64,000 nucleotides of DNA from JASMHC01 sp964453855 (GTDB lineage: Bacteria; Pseudomonadota; Alphaproteobacteria; Rhodobacterales; Rhodobacteraceae): positions 11,136 to 75,135 of the forward strand of contig CAYVRN010000004.1 in the NCBI GenBank assembly GCA_964453855.1, written 5' to 3'. The notes below the pieces were generated by a model. It had not been told where the DNA came from and did no database searches. It was given only the letters and a program-made list of their open reading frames with translations. This document shows positions 8,583-18,516 of the stretch, one piece after another. The first letter of the stretch is position 1, and each line of letters starts with the position of its first letter. A program made the translations under genes and the position numbers.

Positions 8583-9352
8583 GCGGAAAGGCGCATTCCG
8601 CTGCGGCTGCTAGCGAACGCGCGCACCGCTTCCCCGAACGCCTCAAACAGCGGACGCGAGACTGGATCATGCGCTGCATTGTATTCCGGATGCCATTGGA
8701 CGGATAGAGTGAACCCCGGAGCATCCTTGATATAAAGAGCTTCTGGCGTGCCATCAGGGGCATGTCCATCGACAACCACACGATCGCCCGGCCGTTTGAT
8801 GCCCTGACCATGCAGCGTGTTGGTCATCACCTCTTGCGCCCCGAACAGTTTGTGGAACACACCCCCTTCAGAAAAAGTCACGCTGTGTCGCAAGGCAAAC
8901 TTTTCCTCGATCGTGCCATTCGGTGGCATCCGGTGATTCATACGCCCCGGAAGATCGCGGATTTCAGGGTACAGAGACCCGCCCATGGCAACGTTGACCT
9001 CTTGGAAACCGCGACAAATGCCAAAAAACGGCTGCCCGCGCTCAACACAGGCGCGCACAAGCGGCAAGGTCACCGCATCACGGCAGCGGTCCTGATCGCC
9101 ATGCGCTTCGGTGTGATCCTCGCCATACTCGCCCGCAAAGACATTCGGACGCCCGCCGGTTAGCAGAAAGCCGTCACAGCGCTCCATCAGTTCCTCAACA
9201 GTCACCAGACGCGGATCAGAGGGGATCAACAATGGCAGACAACCTGCCACCTCGGCCACGGCGGCCGAGTTCATCGTACCGCCCGCATGGGTCGGGTATT
9301 CATCGTTGATCAGATGATGGTTGCCAATAATTCCAACGACAGTTCGTGACAT
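8579..9352 (-). CDS. Gamma-glutamyl-gamma-aminobutyrate hydrolase family protein (peptidase C26)
   Basis: 257 residues from ATG 9352, preceded by GAGG; a longer reading from 9397 adds 15 unconserved residues. It is a class I glutamine-amidotransferase-like hydrolase. The nucleophile elbow FFGICRGFQEVNVAMGG holds Cys113, and QWHPEYN holds His221 and Glu223, completing the triad. The family includes PuuD, which releases GABA from gamma-glutamyl-GABA in putrescine breakdown. No other putrescine genes are nearby, so the substrate is only inferred. Its stop codon overlaps the stop of the convergent RTX gene (TTAA at 8579-8582). Confidence 0.9.
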   Translation of the reverse strand: MSRTVVGIIGNHHLINDEYPTHAGGTMNSAAVAEVAGCLPLLIPSDPRLVTVEELMERCDGFLLTGGRPNVFAGEYGEDHTEAHGDQDRCRDAVTLPLVRACVERGQPFFGICRGFQEVNVAMGGSLYPEIRDLPGRMNHRMPPNGTIEEKFALRHSVTFSEGGVFHKLFGAQEVMTNTLHGQGIKRPGDRVVVDGHAPDGTPEALYIKDAPGFTLSVQWHPEYNAAHDPVSRPLFEAFGEAVRAFASSRSGMRLSA

Positions 9353-9450
9353 GGGGTCCTCGCGTTCATTGCGTCCTACATAGTCCATCCCATGCAAATG
9401 AAAAAGAGGGCACGAAGCCCTCTTTCAAATCATCGACGGCCTGATCTGTC

Positions 9451-9879
9451 TTAGATCACACCCGCCAGACCGGCGGCTTCAACCCCGGCAAGACCTGCGA
9501 TCGCGTCGTTGTCCGAGGTATCACCGGTCACACCAACAGCGCCGATGATCCGATCACGCTTGTCTTTAATCAAAATGCCGCCCGGCACCGGAATGACCTG
9601 CCCGCCATAAACGCCGTTCAGAGCTTGCATGAAATAGGCCTGCTCTTCTGCGCGTGCTTTTTGCGCACTGCCCGACATGCCCAGCATCACCGCGCCAAAG
9701 GCCTTGCCGTGGGCAATAGCGAAGCGTCCGGGGGCGGCTTCATCTTGACGCTCAAACGCTTTTACATTTCCACCCGCATCCAGAACAACAACTGACAAAG
9801 GCTTGAGCTCCATCTCGCGCCCCTTTTCGATTGTTTTGCGAATAATCGTTCGCGCTTTACGCAATGAAATCTCAACCAT
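9451..9879 (-). CDS. GlcG/HbpS family heme-binding-like protein
   Basis: 142 residues from ATG 9879, where MVEISLRKARTII matches the family start and AGGGCAGGG provides a ribosome binding site. The DUF336 (GlcG/HbpS) pattern is clear: SVVVLDAGGNVKAFERQD, then GKAFGAVMLGMS, then VPGGILIKDKRDRIIGAVGVTG. Members bind heme or small ligands; GlcG genes commonly sit beside glycolate and glyoxylate genes. Here it lies downstream of malate synthase G on the same strand, 96 bases after its stop, with a copy of the intergenic repeat between. Its exact function is not known. Confidence 0.88.
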   Translation of the reverse strand: MVEISLRKARTIIRKTIEKGREMELKPLSVVVLDAGGNVKAFERQDEAAPGRFAIAHGKAFGAVMLGMSGSAQKARAEEQAYFMQALNGVYGGQVIPVPGGILIKDKRDRIIGAVGVTGDTSDNDAIAGLAGVEAAGLAGVI

Positions 9880-9889
9880 GTGCCCTGCC

Positions 9890-9946
9890 CTTCTTTTGTC
9901 CCGAAATATCCTCGGGGGTGAAATTGCCCCGAAGGGCAAAGAGGGG
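9890..9946 (-). repeat. Copy 2 of the intergenic GAGTATTTT-type element
   Basis: On the minus strand a hairpin TTGCCC-TTC-GGGGCAA is followed by CCCCCGAGGATATTTCGGG and ACAAAAGAAG. It sits between glcB and the GlcG-like gene, ending about ten bases before the latter's start. It is a divergent copy of the element also seen near 183, 18491, 27204 and 29149. Confidence 0.5.
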
Positions 9947-9974
9947 GCAGAAAGCCCCCTCATCACCTAGCAAA

Positions 9975-12116
9975 TCACAATGAAGCCTTGTACTCAAGAC
10001 GTCGTGCGTGAAGCACGGGCTCGGTATACCCCGAGGGCTGGGTTCGCCCCTTGAAGACCAGATCACACGCGGCCTGGAATGCGATACCGTCGTAGTCTGG
10101 CGCCATCGGTTTATATAACGGATCGTCCGAATTCTGCCCGTCCACGACTTCCGCCATTTTCCGCATCGCTGCCATGACTTCTTGGGCATCCACTACCTCG
10201 TGGTGCAGCCAGTTGGCGATATGCTGGGCTGAAATCCGGCAGGTTGCGCGGTCTTCCATCAAACCGACATCCGCCAGATCAGGTACTTTTGAACAGCCAA
10301 CCCCCTGATCAATCCAGCGCACCACATAGCCCAGGATACCCTGAGCGTTGTTCTCGAGTTCGCGGGTAATCTGATCCTTTGACCAACGACGATAAGTCGC
10401 CAGCGGGATATCCAGTAGCGTGTCCACGTGGGCGCGACGTCCGCCTGCCTTGAGTTTGGCCTGAACCGCGAAGACATCGACCTTATGATAATGCAGCGCG
10501 TGCAACGTGGCCGCCGTCGGCGAAGGCACCCAAGCGCAGTTCGCGCCCGCTTTGGGGTGCTCGATCTTCTGTTCCAGCATTGCGGCCATCATATCCGGCA
10601 TGGCCCACATACCCTTACCGATCTGGGCTTTGCCGCTCAGGCCGCATTCCAACCCGATGTCGACATTGCGGTTTTCGTAGCCGCCAATCCACGCCTTGCG
10701 CTTGATAAAGTCTTTGCGGCTGAACGGACCAGCCTCCATGCTGGTGTGGATTTCATCGCCGGTGCGATCAAGGAAACCTGTGTTAATGAATGCCACACGG
10801 CTTTTCGCAGCGCGGATGCATTCCTTAAGATTCACCGAGGTTCGGCGCTCTTCGTCCATGATCCCGATCTTTACAGTATTATCGGGTAGTCCAAGAAAAC
10901 CTTCGACCGAGCGGAAGATCTCATCGGCAAAAGCAACCTCTTCGGGGCCATGCATTTTGGGCTTCACCACATAAACCGAACCATGCACCGAGTTCCCGCT
11001 ACCGCGCTGCAGGTCGTGCATCGCAATCAGCGTGGTAATGGCAGCGTCCATCAGACCTTCGTAAATCTCGTCACCTTTGCGGGTCAGGATGGCGGGATTG
11101 GTCATCAGGTGGCCGACGTTCCGCACCCACAACAGCGCGCGACCCTTCAAAACTTTTTCCGAACCATCTGGCGCGCAGATGACTTTGTCGTCATTCAGGC
11201 GGCGCGTGATTGTCTGGCCACCTTTCTGGAGCGTAGCTTCCAGATCGCCCTTCATCAGGCCAAGCCAGTTTGAATAGGCCAAAACCTTGTCTTCGGCATC
11301 CACACAAGCAACCGAATCTTCGCAGTCCATGATCGCCGAAACAGCACTTTCCAGCACCACGTCGGCAAGCAATGCTTGATCGCGGCTGCCGATCGGATGG
11401 GCGCGATCAAAGACCAACTCAACGTGCAGCCCATTGTTGACAAGAAACACACTGTCCGGAGCTTTGGGATTGCCGGTGTAGCCAGCGAATTTCGACGGAT
11501 CGACCAAGGGCTTGTCGTCAATCAACAACTGACCGCTCTGAACGTGATAGCGGCTCACATCACAGTGGCTGGTACCCTCTATCGGGAATGCCTCATCCAG
11601 AAAAACCCGCGCACGTCCGACAACCCGTGCGCCGCGACCGCGTTCGAACCCACCCGCTGGCGGTTGGCTTCCCATCGCATCGGTTCCGTAAAGCCCGTCA
11701 TAAAGGCTGCCCCAGCGCGCATTGGCGGCATTCAAAGCGTAGCGGGCATTGGTGATCGGTACCACCAGTTGCGGGCCGGGCACGCTGGCGATTTCAGGAT
11801 CAACATTGGTTGTATCAATCTCGAAGTCATCGCCTTCGTCCAACAGGTAGCCGATCTCGGTCAGAAAGGTTTTATACGCCTGATGATCATGCGGCTTACC
11901 GCGGTGATCCTTGTGCCAGTCGTCAATCTGGGTTTGCAGGTCTTCTCGCTTTTGCAAAAGAGCTTGGTTTTTAGGCCCCAAATCATGTGCAAGCGAAGAA
12001 AGCCCCTGCCAGAATGTGTCTGCAGCCACGTTCAAGCCGGTCAAGGCTTGTGTTTCGATGAAAGTTGCCAGTTCTTCAGCTACCTGAAGGCCGTGACGTT
12101 CCACGCGGTTTGTCAT
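9975..12116 (-). CDS. glcB: Malate synthase G
   Basis: 713 residues from ATG 12116, with AGAGGA upstream; the length is that of the large monomeric G form, not the ~530-residue A form. It condenses glyoxylate with acetyl-CoA to malate, completing the glyoxylate shunt or glycolate assimilation. Typical stretches are seen: SAVSAIMDCEDSVACVDAED, GLMKGDLEA, RSLLWVRNVGHL-like (RALLWVRNVGHLMTNPAI), IGIMDEERRTSVNLKECI, and the C-terminal KVPDLADVGLMEDRATCRIS. Isocitrate lyase is not in the window. The GlcG/HbpS-like gene follows on the same strand. Confidence 0.97.
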   Translation of the reverse strand: MTNRVERHGLQVAEELATFIETQALTGLNVAADTFWQGLSSLAHDLGPKNQALLQKREDLQTQIDDWHKDHRGKPHDHQAYKTFLTEIGYLLDEGDDFEIDTTNVDPEIASVPGPQLVVPITNARYALNAANARWGSLYDGLYGTDAMGSQPPAGGFERGRGARVVGRARVFLDEAFPIEGTSHCDVSRYHVQSGQLLIDDKPLVDPSKFAGYTGNPKAPDSVFLVNNGLHVELVFDRAHPIGSRDQALLADVVLESAVSAIMDCEDSVACVDAEDKVLAYSNWLGLMKGDLEATLQKGGQTITRRLNDDKVICAPDGSEKVLKGRALLWVRNVGHLMTNPAILTRKGDEIYEGLMDAAITTLIAMHDLQRGSGNSVHGSVYVVKPKMHGPEEVAFADEIFRSVEGFLGLPDNTVKIGIMDEERRTSVNLKECIRAAKSRVAFINTGFLDRTGDEIHTSMEAGPFSRKDFIKRKAWIGGYENRNVDIGLECGLSGKAQIGKGMWAMPDMMAAMLEQKIEHPKAGANCAWVPSPTAATLHALHYHKVDVFAVQAKLKAGGRRAHVDTLLDIPLATYRRWSKDQITRELENNAQGILGYVVRWIDQGVGCSKVPDLADVGLMEDRATCRISAQHIANWLHHEVVDAQEVMAAMRKMAEVVDGQNSDDPLYKPMAPDYDGIAFQAACDLVFKGRTQPSGYTEPVLHARRLEYKASL

Positions 12117-12198
12117 GATCAATCCTCTGCATACAAATGTGCACAATTCTCGTCTGACCTAGCGCAAAAGTTTCCTATCGGCAACATTTCCGGTCAAT

Positions 12199-12393
12199 TT
12201 ACTTAACCAGATCAGGTGAATGACTTTCAAATTTCTCCGAAGGAACTCTGGTCTTTTTCAGCTTTCGGCATTTATTGCTGCAATAGCGCACCTGATCCCA
12301 GACAGATGCCCATTTACGTCGCCAGACAAATGGGCGGCCACAGCCTGCACAGCTTTTCTCTGGCAAATCCGACTTCTTCCGCATACGCGCCAT
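12199..12393 (-). CDS. DUF2256 domain protein
   Basis: 64 residues from ATG 12393; GGAG lies at good spacing, while ATG 12399 would be too close to it. The sequence KKSDLPEKSCAGCGRPFVWR, then RKWASVWDQVRYCSNKCR, carries the two Cys pairs (CAGC and CSNKC) of a treble-clef-like zinc site. This is the small DUF2256 family, found in many proteobacteria and without known function. It lies divergently from pepN. Confidence 0.88.
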   Translation of the reverse strand: MARMRKKSDLPEKSCAGCGRPFVWRRKWASVWDQVRYCSNKCRKLKKTRVPSEKFESHSPDLVK

Positions 12394-12522
12394 TCGCATT
12401 TCTCCGACATTGAAACAGATTCAACAGCTACCCTCTCGACTTCCAAGAAAAGGATTGGCATCGTGCCGCCTGATCTTCGGAGAGATAGCGCCGAACGAAC
12501 CAATTCAAGCCTGAGGACCCGC

Positions 12523-15072
12523 ATGAAAGACGCAACCCCACAGACCATTTATCTGGCCGACTACATGCCATTTGGCTGGACTGTTGAAGATGTCCACCTG
12601 ACGTTCAGCCTGTCACCAAACGCCACTCGGGTCAAAAGTCGCATCCGCTTTGCGCCCAATTCCGCGGGCGACCAGTCAGCGTTTTTCCTGCATGGGGAAC
12701 AATTGGCCTTGGTCTCAGCGGCAATTGACGGGCACGCGGTCCAACCCGAAATATCGGACAAGGGTCTCACCTGCGCAGTTCCTTCTGGCGCTTTCACTTG
12801 GGAAGCCGAGGTTGAAATTGATCCCGCCGCCAACACCAGCCTTGAGGGGCTTTATATGTCAAACGGCATGTACTGTACCCAGTGCGAGGCCGAGGGCTTC
12901 CGCAAGATCACCTATTACCCTGACCGTCCCGATGTGATGGCCCCGTTCACCGTGCGCATCGAAAGTGATTTGCCGGTGCTGCTGTCAAACGGCAATCCCC
13001 TGTCCAGCGGCGCAGGCTTTGCAGAATGGCAAGACCCATGGCCCAAACCGGCCTATTTGTTTGCATTGGTGGCAGGAGAGTTGATCGCCCATCCCGACAG
13101 ATTTATCACCAAGTCGGGCAAAGAGGTGGCTTTAAACATCTACGTCCGCCCGGGTGACGAAGATAAATGCGACTTTGGCATGGGTGCGCTGAAACGGTCG
13201 ATGAAATGGGACGAAGACGTCTATGGCCGCGAATACGACCTGGACATCTTCAACATCGTCGCAGTTGATGATTTCAACATGGGTGCGATGGAGAACAAAG
13301 GGCTGAACATCTTCAACAGTTCCTGCGTTCTGGCCAGCCCTGAAACCAGCACCGATAGCAACTTTGAGCGGATCGAGGCGGTCGTCGCGCACGAATACTT
13401 CCACAACTGGACTGGCAACCGTATCACCTGCCGCGACTGGTTCCAGCTTTGCCTGAAAGAAGGCCTGACCGTGTTCCGCGACCAACAATTCACTGCCGAC
13501 ATGCGCAGCGAACCCGTGAAGCGCATCACTGACGTTCTTGCCTTGCGCGGACGTCAGTTCCGCGAAGACAACGGCCCGCTGGCGCACCCCGTTCGGCCCG
13601 AAAGCTTTGTCGAGATCAACAACTTCTACACCGCCACGGTCTATGAAAAAGGGGCCGAGGTCATCAACATGCTGAAACACCTTGTCGGGGACGAGGCCTA
13701 TTATAGAGCGTTGGATATGTACTTTGACCGTCACGACGGCGACGCCGCGACGATCGAGGACTGGATCAAGGTGTTCGAAGAGACGACGGGGCGCGACCTG
13801 ACGCAGTTCAAACGCTGGTATTCTCAGGCTGGCACCCCGCGCCTTACAGTTAGCGAAGATTACTCAGACGGAACCCTGACCCTGACGTTCCGCCAACATA
13901 TCCCGCCCACACCAGGACAGGAGCAGAAAGACCCGCGCGTCATTCCTATTGCCGTCGGACTTTTGGGTCAAAACGGCGATGAGGTGCTTCCGACCCAGAT
14001 TCTTGAAATGGATCAAGAGGAGCAGAGCTTTACCTTCGAGGGATTGTCGTCAAAACCCGTTGCCTCGATCCTGCGTCAGTTCTCGGCCCCCGTGATTCTT
14101 GAGCGGCAGATGGACAACCCCACCCGCGCTTTCTTGCTGACCCACGACACCGACGCCTTCAACAAATGGGAAGCAGGGCGCGACTTGGCCAAAGACAGTC
14201 TGCTGCGGATGATCCGTAGTAATGAAGCGCCTGATGGCGCCTATCTTGACGCCATCGCACATATGCTACGCGACGACGGCCTAGACCCGGCCTTCCGTGC
14301 ATTGGCACTTGGACTACCCAGTCAGGACGATCTGGCGCAATCGCTATACGACAGCGGCAGCTCGCCTGATCCTATGGCGATCTGGACCGCGCATGAAACC
14401 ATGAAACAAGCGATGGCGGAACATCTGCAAGATACCCTGCCCCGCATCTACGACGAAATGCAGACAGAAGGGGCCTATGAGCCAGACGCAGAGCAGTCAG
14501 GCAAACGCGCCCTTGGCAATGCGGCACTGGCCTTATTGACCCGCCTGGACAGTGGCGTGCAGGCCCGCAAGCAATATGCTGAGGCAGACAATATGACCCA
14601 GCAATTGGCTGCCTTGTCCTGCCTGCTGAACGCCGAGGACGCAGACGCCGAGCTTGCTGCCTTCTATAATCAATGGCAACACGAGCGTCTGGTGATCGAC
14701 AAATGGTTCGCCCTGCAAACCAGCTTGGCCAATCCCGCAAGCGCCGCACAGGTGACGCAATCCCTGACCGCGCACGCCGATTTCAACCACCTGAACCCCA
14801 ACCGGTTCCGCGCCGTCTTTGGTGGGTTCGCCATGAATACCGCCGGCTTCCATCACGCCACCGGTGACGGATACGCCTTGCTGGCCGACTGGTTGATCAA
14901 GCTTGACCCTGCCAACCCGCAAACCACAGCCCGCATGTGCAGCGCGTTCGAAACTTGGCGCCGCTTCGATGAAAACAGGCAAACGCTGATCCGTGAACAG
15001 CTTGAGCGCATCAAGGCCACCCCCGACTTGTCGCGGGACACAACAGAAATGATCTCAAGAATTCTAGGATGA
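12523..15072 (+). CDS. pepN: Aminopeptidase N
   Basis: 849 residues from ATG 12523. This start follows CTGAGGACC and matches the family N-terminus (TIYLADYMPFGWTVEDVHL); the open frame extends further upstream but that part overlaps the DUF2256 gene. It is an M1 zinc aminopeptidase that releases N-terminal residues from peptides in the cytoplasm. The substrate-binding GAMENKG motif is followed by HEYFHNW (zinc ligands His290 and His294, catalytic Glu291) and Glu313 in LCLKEGLT, the third ligand. Length and layout fit the gammaproteobacterial-type PepN. The stop overlaps the next gene by ATGA. Confidence 0.96.
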   Translation: MKDATPQTIYLADYMPFGWTVEDVHLTFSLSPNATRVKSRIRFAPNSAGDQSAFFLHGEQLALVSAAIDGHAVQPEISDKGLTCAVPSGAFTWEAEVEIDPAANTSLEGLYMSNGMYCTQCEAEGFRKITYYPDRPDVMAPFTVRIESDLPVLLSNGNPLSSGAGFAEWQDPWPKPAYLFALVAGELIAHPDRFITKSGKEVALNIYVRPGDEDKCDFGMGALKRSMKWDEDVYGREYDLDIFNIVAVDDFNMGAMENKGLNIFNSSCVLASPETSTDSNFERIEAVVAHEYFHNWTGNRITCRDWFQLCLKEGLTVFRDQQFTADMRSEPVKRITDVLALRGRQFREDNGPLAHPVRPESFVEINNFYTATVYEKGAEVINMLKHLVGDEAYYRALDMYFDRHDGDAATIEDWIKVFEETTGRDLTQFKRWYSQAGTPRLTVSEDYSDGTLTLTFRQHIPPTPGQEQKDPRVIPIAVGLLGQNGDEVLPTQILEMDQEEQSFTFEGLSSKPVASILRQFSAPVILERQMDNPTRAFLLTHDTDAFNKWEAGRDLAKDSLLRMIRSNEAPDGAYLDAIAHMLRDDGLDPAFRALALGLPSQDDLAQSLYDSGSSPDPMAIWTAHETMKQAMAEHLQDTLPRIYDEMQTEGAYEPDAEQSGKRALGNAALALLTRLDSGVQARKQYAEADNMTQQLAALSCLLNAEDADAELAAFYNQWQHERLVIDKWFALQTSLANPASAAQVTQSLTAHADFNHLNPNRFRAVFGGFAMNTAGFHHATGDGYALLADWLIKLDPANPQTTARMCSAFETWRRFDENRQTLIREQLERIKATPDLSRDTTEMISRILG

Positions 15073-15503
15073 GCACTGACCCTTTGATATTCGAACGGCA
15101 GGGGCGATCAAAGTCTACAGTCATCGTATTGGCCGCTCTGTATGTGATCTACCTCTGGCTGTGGATGGCGCTTTCTATCGCGCCTTTCATCATGGCCTTG
15201 GGCATCATCGTGACCGTTCCGGCGCTGGTCGATCTGGTCCTAAACCCCTCTTCGGGGCTACGGCTGGACCACGACACCCTTGACTGGCACCACAGCAAAA
15301 GGAATGTGTCGATCCCAAGGCATCAGATAAAGCAAATGCACATCCATCTGCGTATGGACCGCTCGATCAAACTGGTCACCGAACTGGAAAACGGCAAAAA
15401 GATCAGAGTGATGCAACCCGCCACCCCACCTCTGCGTGATTTGGAGGACGGCTTCACACGCCTGAAAATGCCGTTTCAAAAGCATCCTTTTTCGCTGATT
15501 TAA
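15069..15503 (+). CDS. Conserved small membrane protein of unknown function
   Basis: 144 residues. The ATG overlaps the pepN stop (ATGA), so it is probably translationally coupled to pepN. Two hydrophobic segments lie at about residues 17-37 and 40-60, followed by a soluble ~80-residue part with alternating hydrophobic strands (LRLDHDTLDWHHSKRNVSIP, then IHLRMDRSIKLVTELENGKK) that looks like a PH-like or bPH-type beta domain. I do not recognise a named family, and the function is unknown. Confidence 0.7.
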   Translation: MSTDPLIFERQGRSKSTVIVLAALYVIYLWLWMALSIAPFIMALGIIVTVPALVDLVLNPSSGLRLDHDTLDWHHSKRNVSIPRHQIKQMHIHLRMDRSIKLVTELENGKKIRVMQPATPPLRDLEDGFTRLKMPFQKHPFSLI

Positions 15504-15605
15504 AGGCAGTCAGGTTCCAAATCACCGCCAAATTTTCAAGGCTATGCCCAGAATTGGCCCCAAATGGCTGGCAGCTTCGGAGTAATCAAAACACCGGAGC
15601 AGACA

Positions 15606-16904
15606 ATGGCCTTTATATCGACATCCCCAAGTGCAGCCCAAACAGTGCTATCTGCCGTCCGCCGCGCCATGGGGCCGCGCATCAAGGAAAAGCAACGCAG
15701 CGAATTTGCCAGCGGGCTTGAGACCATGACCCTGTCGGATATCCGCCAGCAGTTTACGATTTCAGTTCCGGAAAAATCCGCCAACAGTGAAGAAAATGCA
15801 CGGCTGCACCGCGCCGCACATGCGCTTGTGCGTCAGGACAACTGGGAAACTCTGGGCCAGTTGATCCGCGAACACGACCAAGAGCGCCGCACCACCACAA
15901 GCGGCAAGGCCACAGCCGACGTTCTTTCGGCTGGTGCACGTCAGGATTTAAGTGACACCATCGCCATGGGTCTGTTGCCGACCAACGAAAACGGACTGGC
16001 CAGCGCGACGGATGGCGTCGAAATGCTGGATCAGGTTCTGATCGACAACAGCGACGACTACGGTGTCGCGCTGGTAGTAGCACAGGCGCATATGGATTTA
16101 GGCTCGGTTTGGCGCGGTCAGGGTTGGGCAGACGAAGTACCTGCATCGGATTGGAAGAAATTCGCCCGCCATTTCCGCCGCGCAACCAGCATTCTGGAAC
16201 AATTCGATCCCATCGCAAATGATTCCCCTGCCTTGGCAGCTGCACGGTGCCGTTCCCTTGCCGGTCAACCCGACGCTGCCCAGCGCATTATCGCAGACTA
16301 CGAAAATCTGATCGATCTGGCACCGCATTACGCAGACAGCTACCGCCAGTTCGGCCAAGCCCTACTGCCCCGCTGGTACGGCAGCTACGAACTATTAGAG
16401 GAACGCGCGCGCAAGCTGGCAAAGGAAACCTACGACCATTGGGGAAGTGCCGCCTATGCGCTGACTTTCATGGACGCCGCACGCCACGATAAAGAAGCAT
16501 TAGGCTTTGTGGATGTGGCTATGATGCTGCAAGGCTTGGGCGACTACATGCGCACCCAAAATGATCAGGCCATCGTCAATCAGGTGATTTCCTATCTGGT
16601 GGTGTCTCTGGCCCCCACCGGCCCGCTGGTTTCTGGTTCAAAGCGTGCCTTGCAGAACCGCCGCACATTGATGGCGGCGGCCCCTGAATTAGCCCGCACC
16701 TACTTGCGCGAAATTCACCCCGATGTCTGGGCCGAAGCCGCCGACAGCCACGATCCGTCTGCACCACCCGCCAAAGCATGGCAGCAAAAGCAAATGGGAC
16801 TGGAAGAAGCCTTTGGTACGCTCAGCAAAGCCTACGAGCGGGAAATTCTGCGCGGAAGGCATATTTTCTTTGATCACGATGAGGTCGAGATCCTCACCCG
16901 ATAG
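15606..16904 (+). CDS. Uncharacterised alpha-helical repeat-like protein
   Basis: 432 residues from ATG 15606, supported by GGAG seven bases before it. It has no signal peptide and no membrane segment. The content is helical and alanine-rich, with blocks such as ARLHRAAHALVRQDNWETLG, VALVVAQAHMDLGSVWRGQG and PHYADSYRQFGQALLPRW that resemble TPR-type helix pairs without a strict consensus. The C-terminus has YEREILRGRHIFFDHDEVE. I do not know its function. It sits 69 bases before gatB on the same strand. Confidence 0.7.
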   Translation: MAFISTSPSAAQTVLSAVRRAMGPRIKEKQRSEFASGLETMTLSDIRQQFTISVPEKSANSEENARLHRAAHALVRQDNWETLGQLIREHDQERRTTTSGKATADVLSAGARQDLSDTIAMGLLPTNENGLASATDGVEMLDQVLIDNSDDYGVALVVAQAHMDLGSVWRGQGWADEVPASDWKKFARHFRRATSILEQFDPIANDSPALAAARCRSLAGQPDAAQRIIADYENLIDLAPHYADSYRQFGQALLPRWYGSYELLEERARKLAKETYDHWGSAAYALTFMDAARHDKEALGFVDVAMMLQGLGDYMRTQNDQAIVNQVISYLVVSLAPTGPLVSGSKRALQNRRTLMAAAPELARTYLREIHPDVWAEAADSHDPSAPPAKAWQQKQMGLEEAFGTLSKAYEREILRGRHIFFDHDEVEILTR

Positions 16905-16973
16905 GCGCTGCCCTCTTGCCCCCTGTCCGCCCCTGCCCTAGAAGGCAATTCGGACAGACAAGAGGACGCAAAG

Positions 16974-18488
16974 ATGCTGGACCTGACCTACGAGACCCCG
17001 AAGCCCAAAATGATCGCGGGCGCCAAGCATGACTGGGAACTGGTCATCGGTATGGAGGTTCACGCGCAGGTTTCCTCGAACGCCAAGCTGTTTTCGGGTG
17101 CATCCACCAAATTCGGATCCGAGCCGAACTCGAACGTGGCTTTCGTTGACAGCGCGATGCCGGGCATGCTGCCGGTGATCAACGAGTTTGCCGTGGAGCA
17201 GGCCGTCCGCACCGGTCTGGGCCTGAAAGCCGAAATCAACCTTGTCAGCGCGTTTGACCGCAAGAACTATTTCTACCCCGACTTGCCGCAGGGCTACCAG
17301 ATTTCACAGCTTTACCATCCCATCGTGGGCGAAGGAGAAGTCATCGTGGATATGGGCCCCGGTGTGGCCCGCAAAGTGCGTATCGAACGTATTCACATGG
17401 AGCAGGACGCCGGCAAGTCGATCCACGACATGGACCCGAATATGTCCTTTGTGGACCTGAACCGCACAGGCGTCTGCCTGATGGAGATCGTCAGCCGCCC
17501 CGACATCCGCGGCCCCGAAGAAGCGGCCGCCTATCTGGCCAAACTGCGCCAGATCATGCGCTATCTAGGCACCTGCGATGGCAACATGCAGGAAGGCAGC
17601 ATGCGCGCCGACGTGAACGTCTCGGTCTGCCTGCCGGGCGAGTACGAGAAATTCGTCGAAACCGGTGATTTCAGCCACCTGCGTACCCGCTGCGAAATCA
17701 AAAACATGAACTCGATGCGCTTTATCCAACAAGCCATTGAAATCGAAGCCCGTCGCCAGATTGCGCAGCATGAAGCCGGCAAAGAGGTCGTTCAGGAAAC
17801 CCGCCTGTTTGACCCCGACAAGGGCGAAACCCGCTCGATGCGGTCCAAGGAAGAAGCTCACGATTATCGCTACTTCCCAGACCCCGATCTTCTGCCGCTT
17901 GAAATCGAACAGGCGTGGGTTGATGATATCAAAGCTGGCTTGCCCGAACTGCCGGACGAAAAGAAAGCCCGGTTCGTCAAAGACTTTGGTCTGTCAGAAT
18001 ACGACGCCAGCGTCCTGACCGCCGAGGTCGAAAATGCCACCTATTTCGAAGCGGTCGCGGGCGAAGCAGGTGACGGCAAACTGGCCGCAAACTGGGTGAT
18101 CAACGAACTTTTCGGTCGTCTTAAAAAGGAAGACCACGACATCACAGAAAGCCCCGTATCACCCAGCCAGCTGGCGGGCATCATCAAGCTGATTAAGGCC
18201 GGTGATATCTCGGGCAAGATTGCAAAAGACGTCTTCGAAATCGTCTACACCGAAGGCGGCGATCCGGCGGAAATCGTCGAAGCGCGCGGCATGAAACAGG
18301 TCACAGACACCGGCGCCATTGAAGCGGCTGTCGATGAAATCATCGCGGCCAATCCGGCACAGGTGGAAAAGGCCAAACAGAACCCGAAACTGGCAGGCTG
18401 GTTTGTCGGTCAGGTGATGAAAGCCACCGGCGGCAAGGCCAATCCGAAAGCGGTCAACGAATTGGTCGCGGCCAAATTGGGTCTTTAA
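16974..18488 (+). CDS. gatB: Asp-tRNA(Asn)/Glu-tRNA(Gln) amidotransferase subunit B
   Basis: 504 residues. GatB is the kinase/transamidase core of GatCAB, which converts misacylated Asp-tRNA(Asn) or Glu-tRNA(Gln) to the amide form. Recognisable features: WELVIGMEVHAQ near the start, FDRKNYFYPDLPQGYQISQ, DLNRTGVCLMEIVSRPD, and CEIKNMNSMRFIQQAIEIEA. The C-terminal YqeY-like tail ends GWFVGQVMKATGGKANPKAV. A GAGGA ribosome binding site precedes ATG 16974, and a terminator follows. gatA and gatC are not in the window, so the operon is split. Confidence 0.98.
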   Translation: MLDLTYETPKPKMIAGAKHDWELVIGMEVHAQVSSNAKLFSGASTKFGSEPNSNVAFVDSAMPGMLPVINEFAVEQAVRTGLGLKAEINLVSAFDRKNYFYPDLPQGYQISQLYHPIVGEGEVIVDMGPGVARKVRIERIHMEQDAGKSIHDMDPNMSFVDLNRTGVCLMEIVSRPDIRGPEEAAAYLAKLRQIMRYLGTCDGNMQEGSMRADVNVSVCLPGEYEKFVETGDFSHLRTRCEIKNMNSMRFIQQAIEIEARRQIAQHEAGKEVVQETRLFDPDKGETRSMRSKEEAHDYRYFPDPDLLPLEIEQAWVDDIKAGLPELPDEKKARFVKDFGLSEYDASVLTAEVENATYFEAVAGEAGDGKLAANWVINELFGRLKKEDHDITESPVSPSQLAGIIKLIKAGDISGKIAKDVFEIVYTEGGDPAEIVEARGMKQVTDTGAIEAAVDEIIAANPAQVEKAKQNPKLAGWFVGQVMKATGGKANPKAVNELVAAKLGL

Positions 18489-18490
18489 GC

Positions 18491-18513
18491 TTCTTCTTGG
18501 TCCAAATACTCAA
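18491..18513 (-). repeat. Copy 3 of the intergenic GAGTATTTT-type element (partial)
   Basis: On the minus strand the sequence reads TTGAGTATTTGGACCAAGAAG, close to the core of the other copies. It lies between the gatB stop and the terminator, in reverse orientation to gatB. Confidence 0.5.
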
Positions 18514-18516
18514 ATC

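Noticed and set aside
12220..12522. N-terminal extension of aminopeptidase N by ~100 residues
   Set aside because: It overlaps the divergent DUF2256 gene, has no family similarity, and a good ribosome binding site supports ATG 12523.
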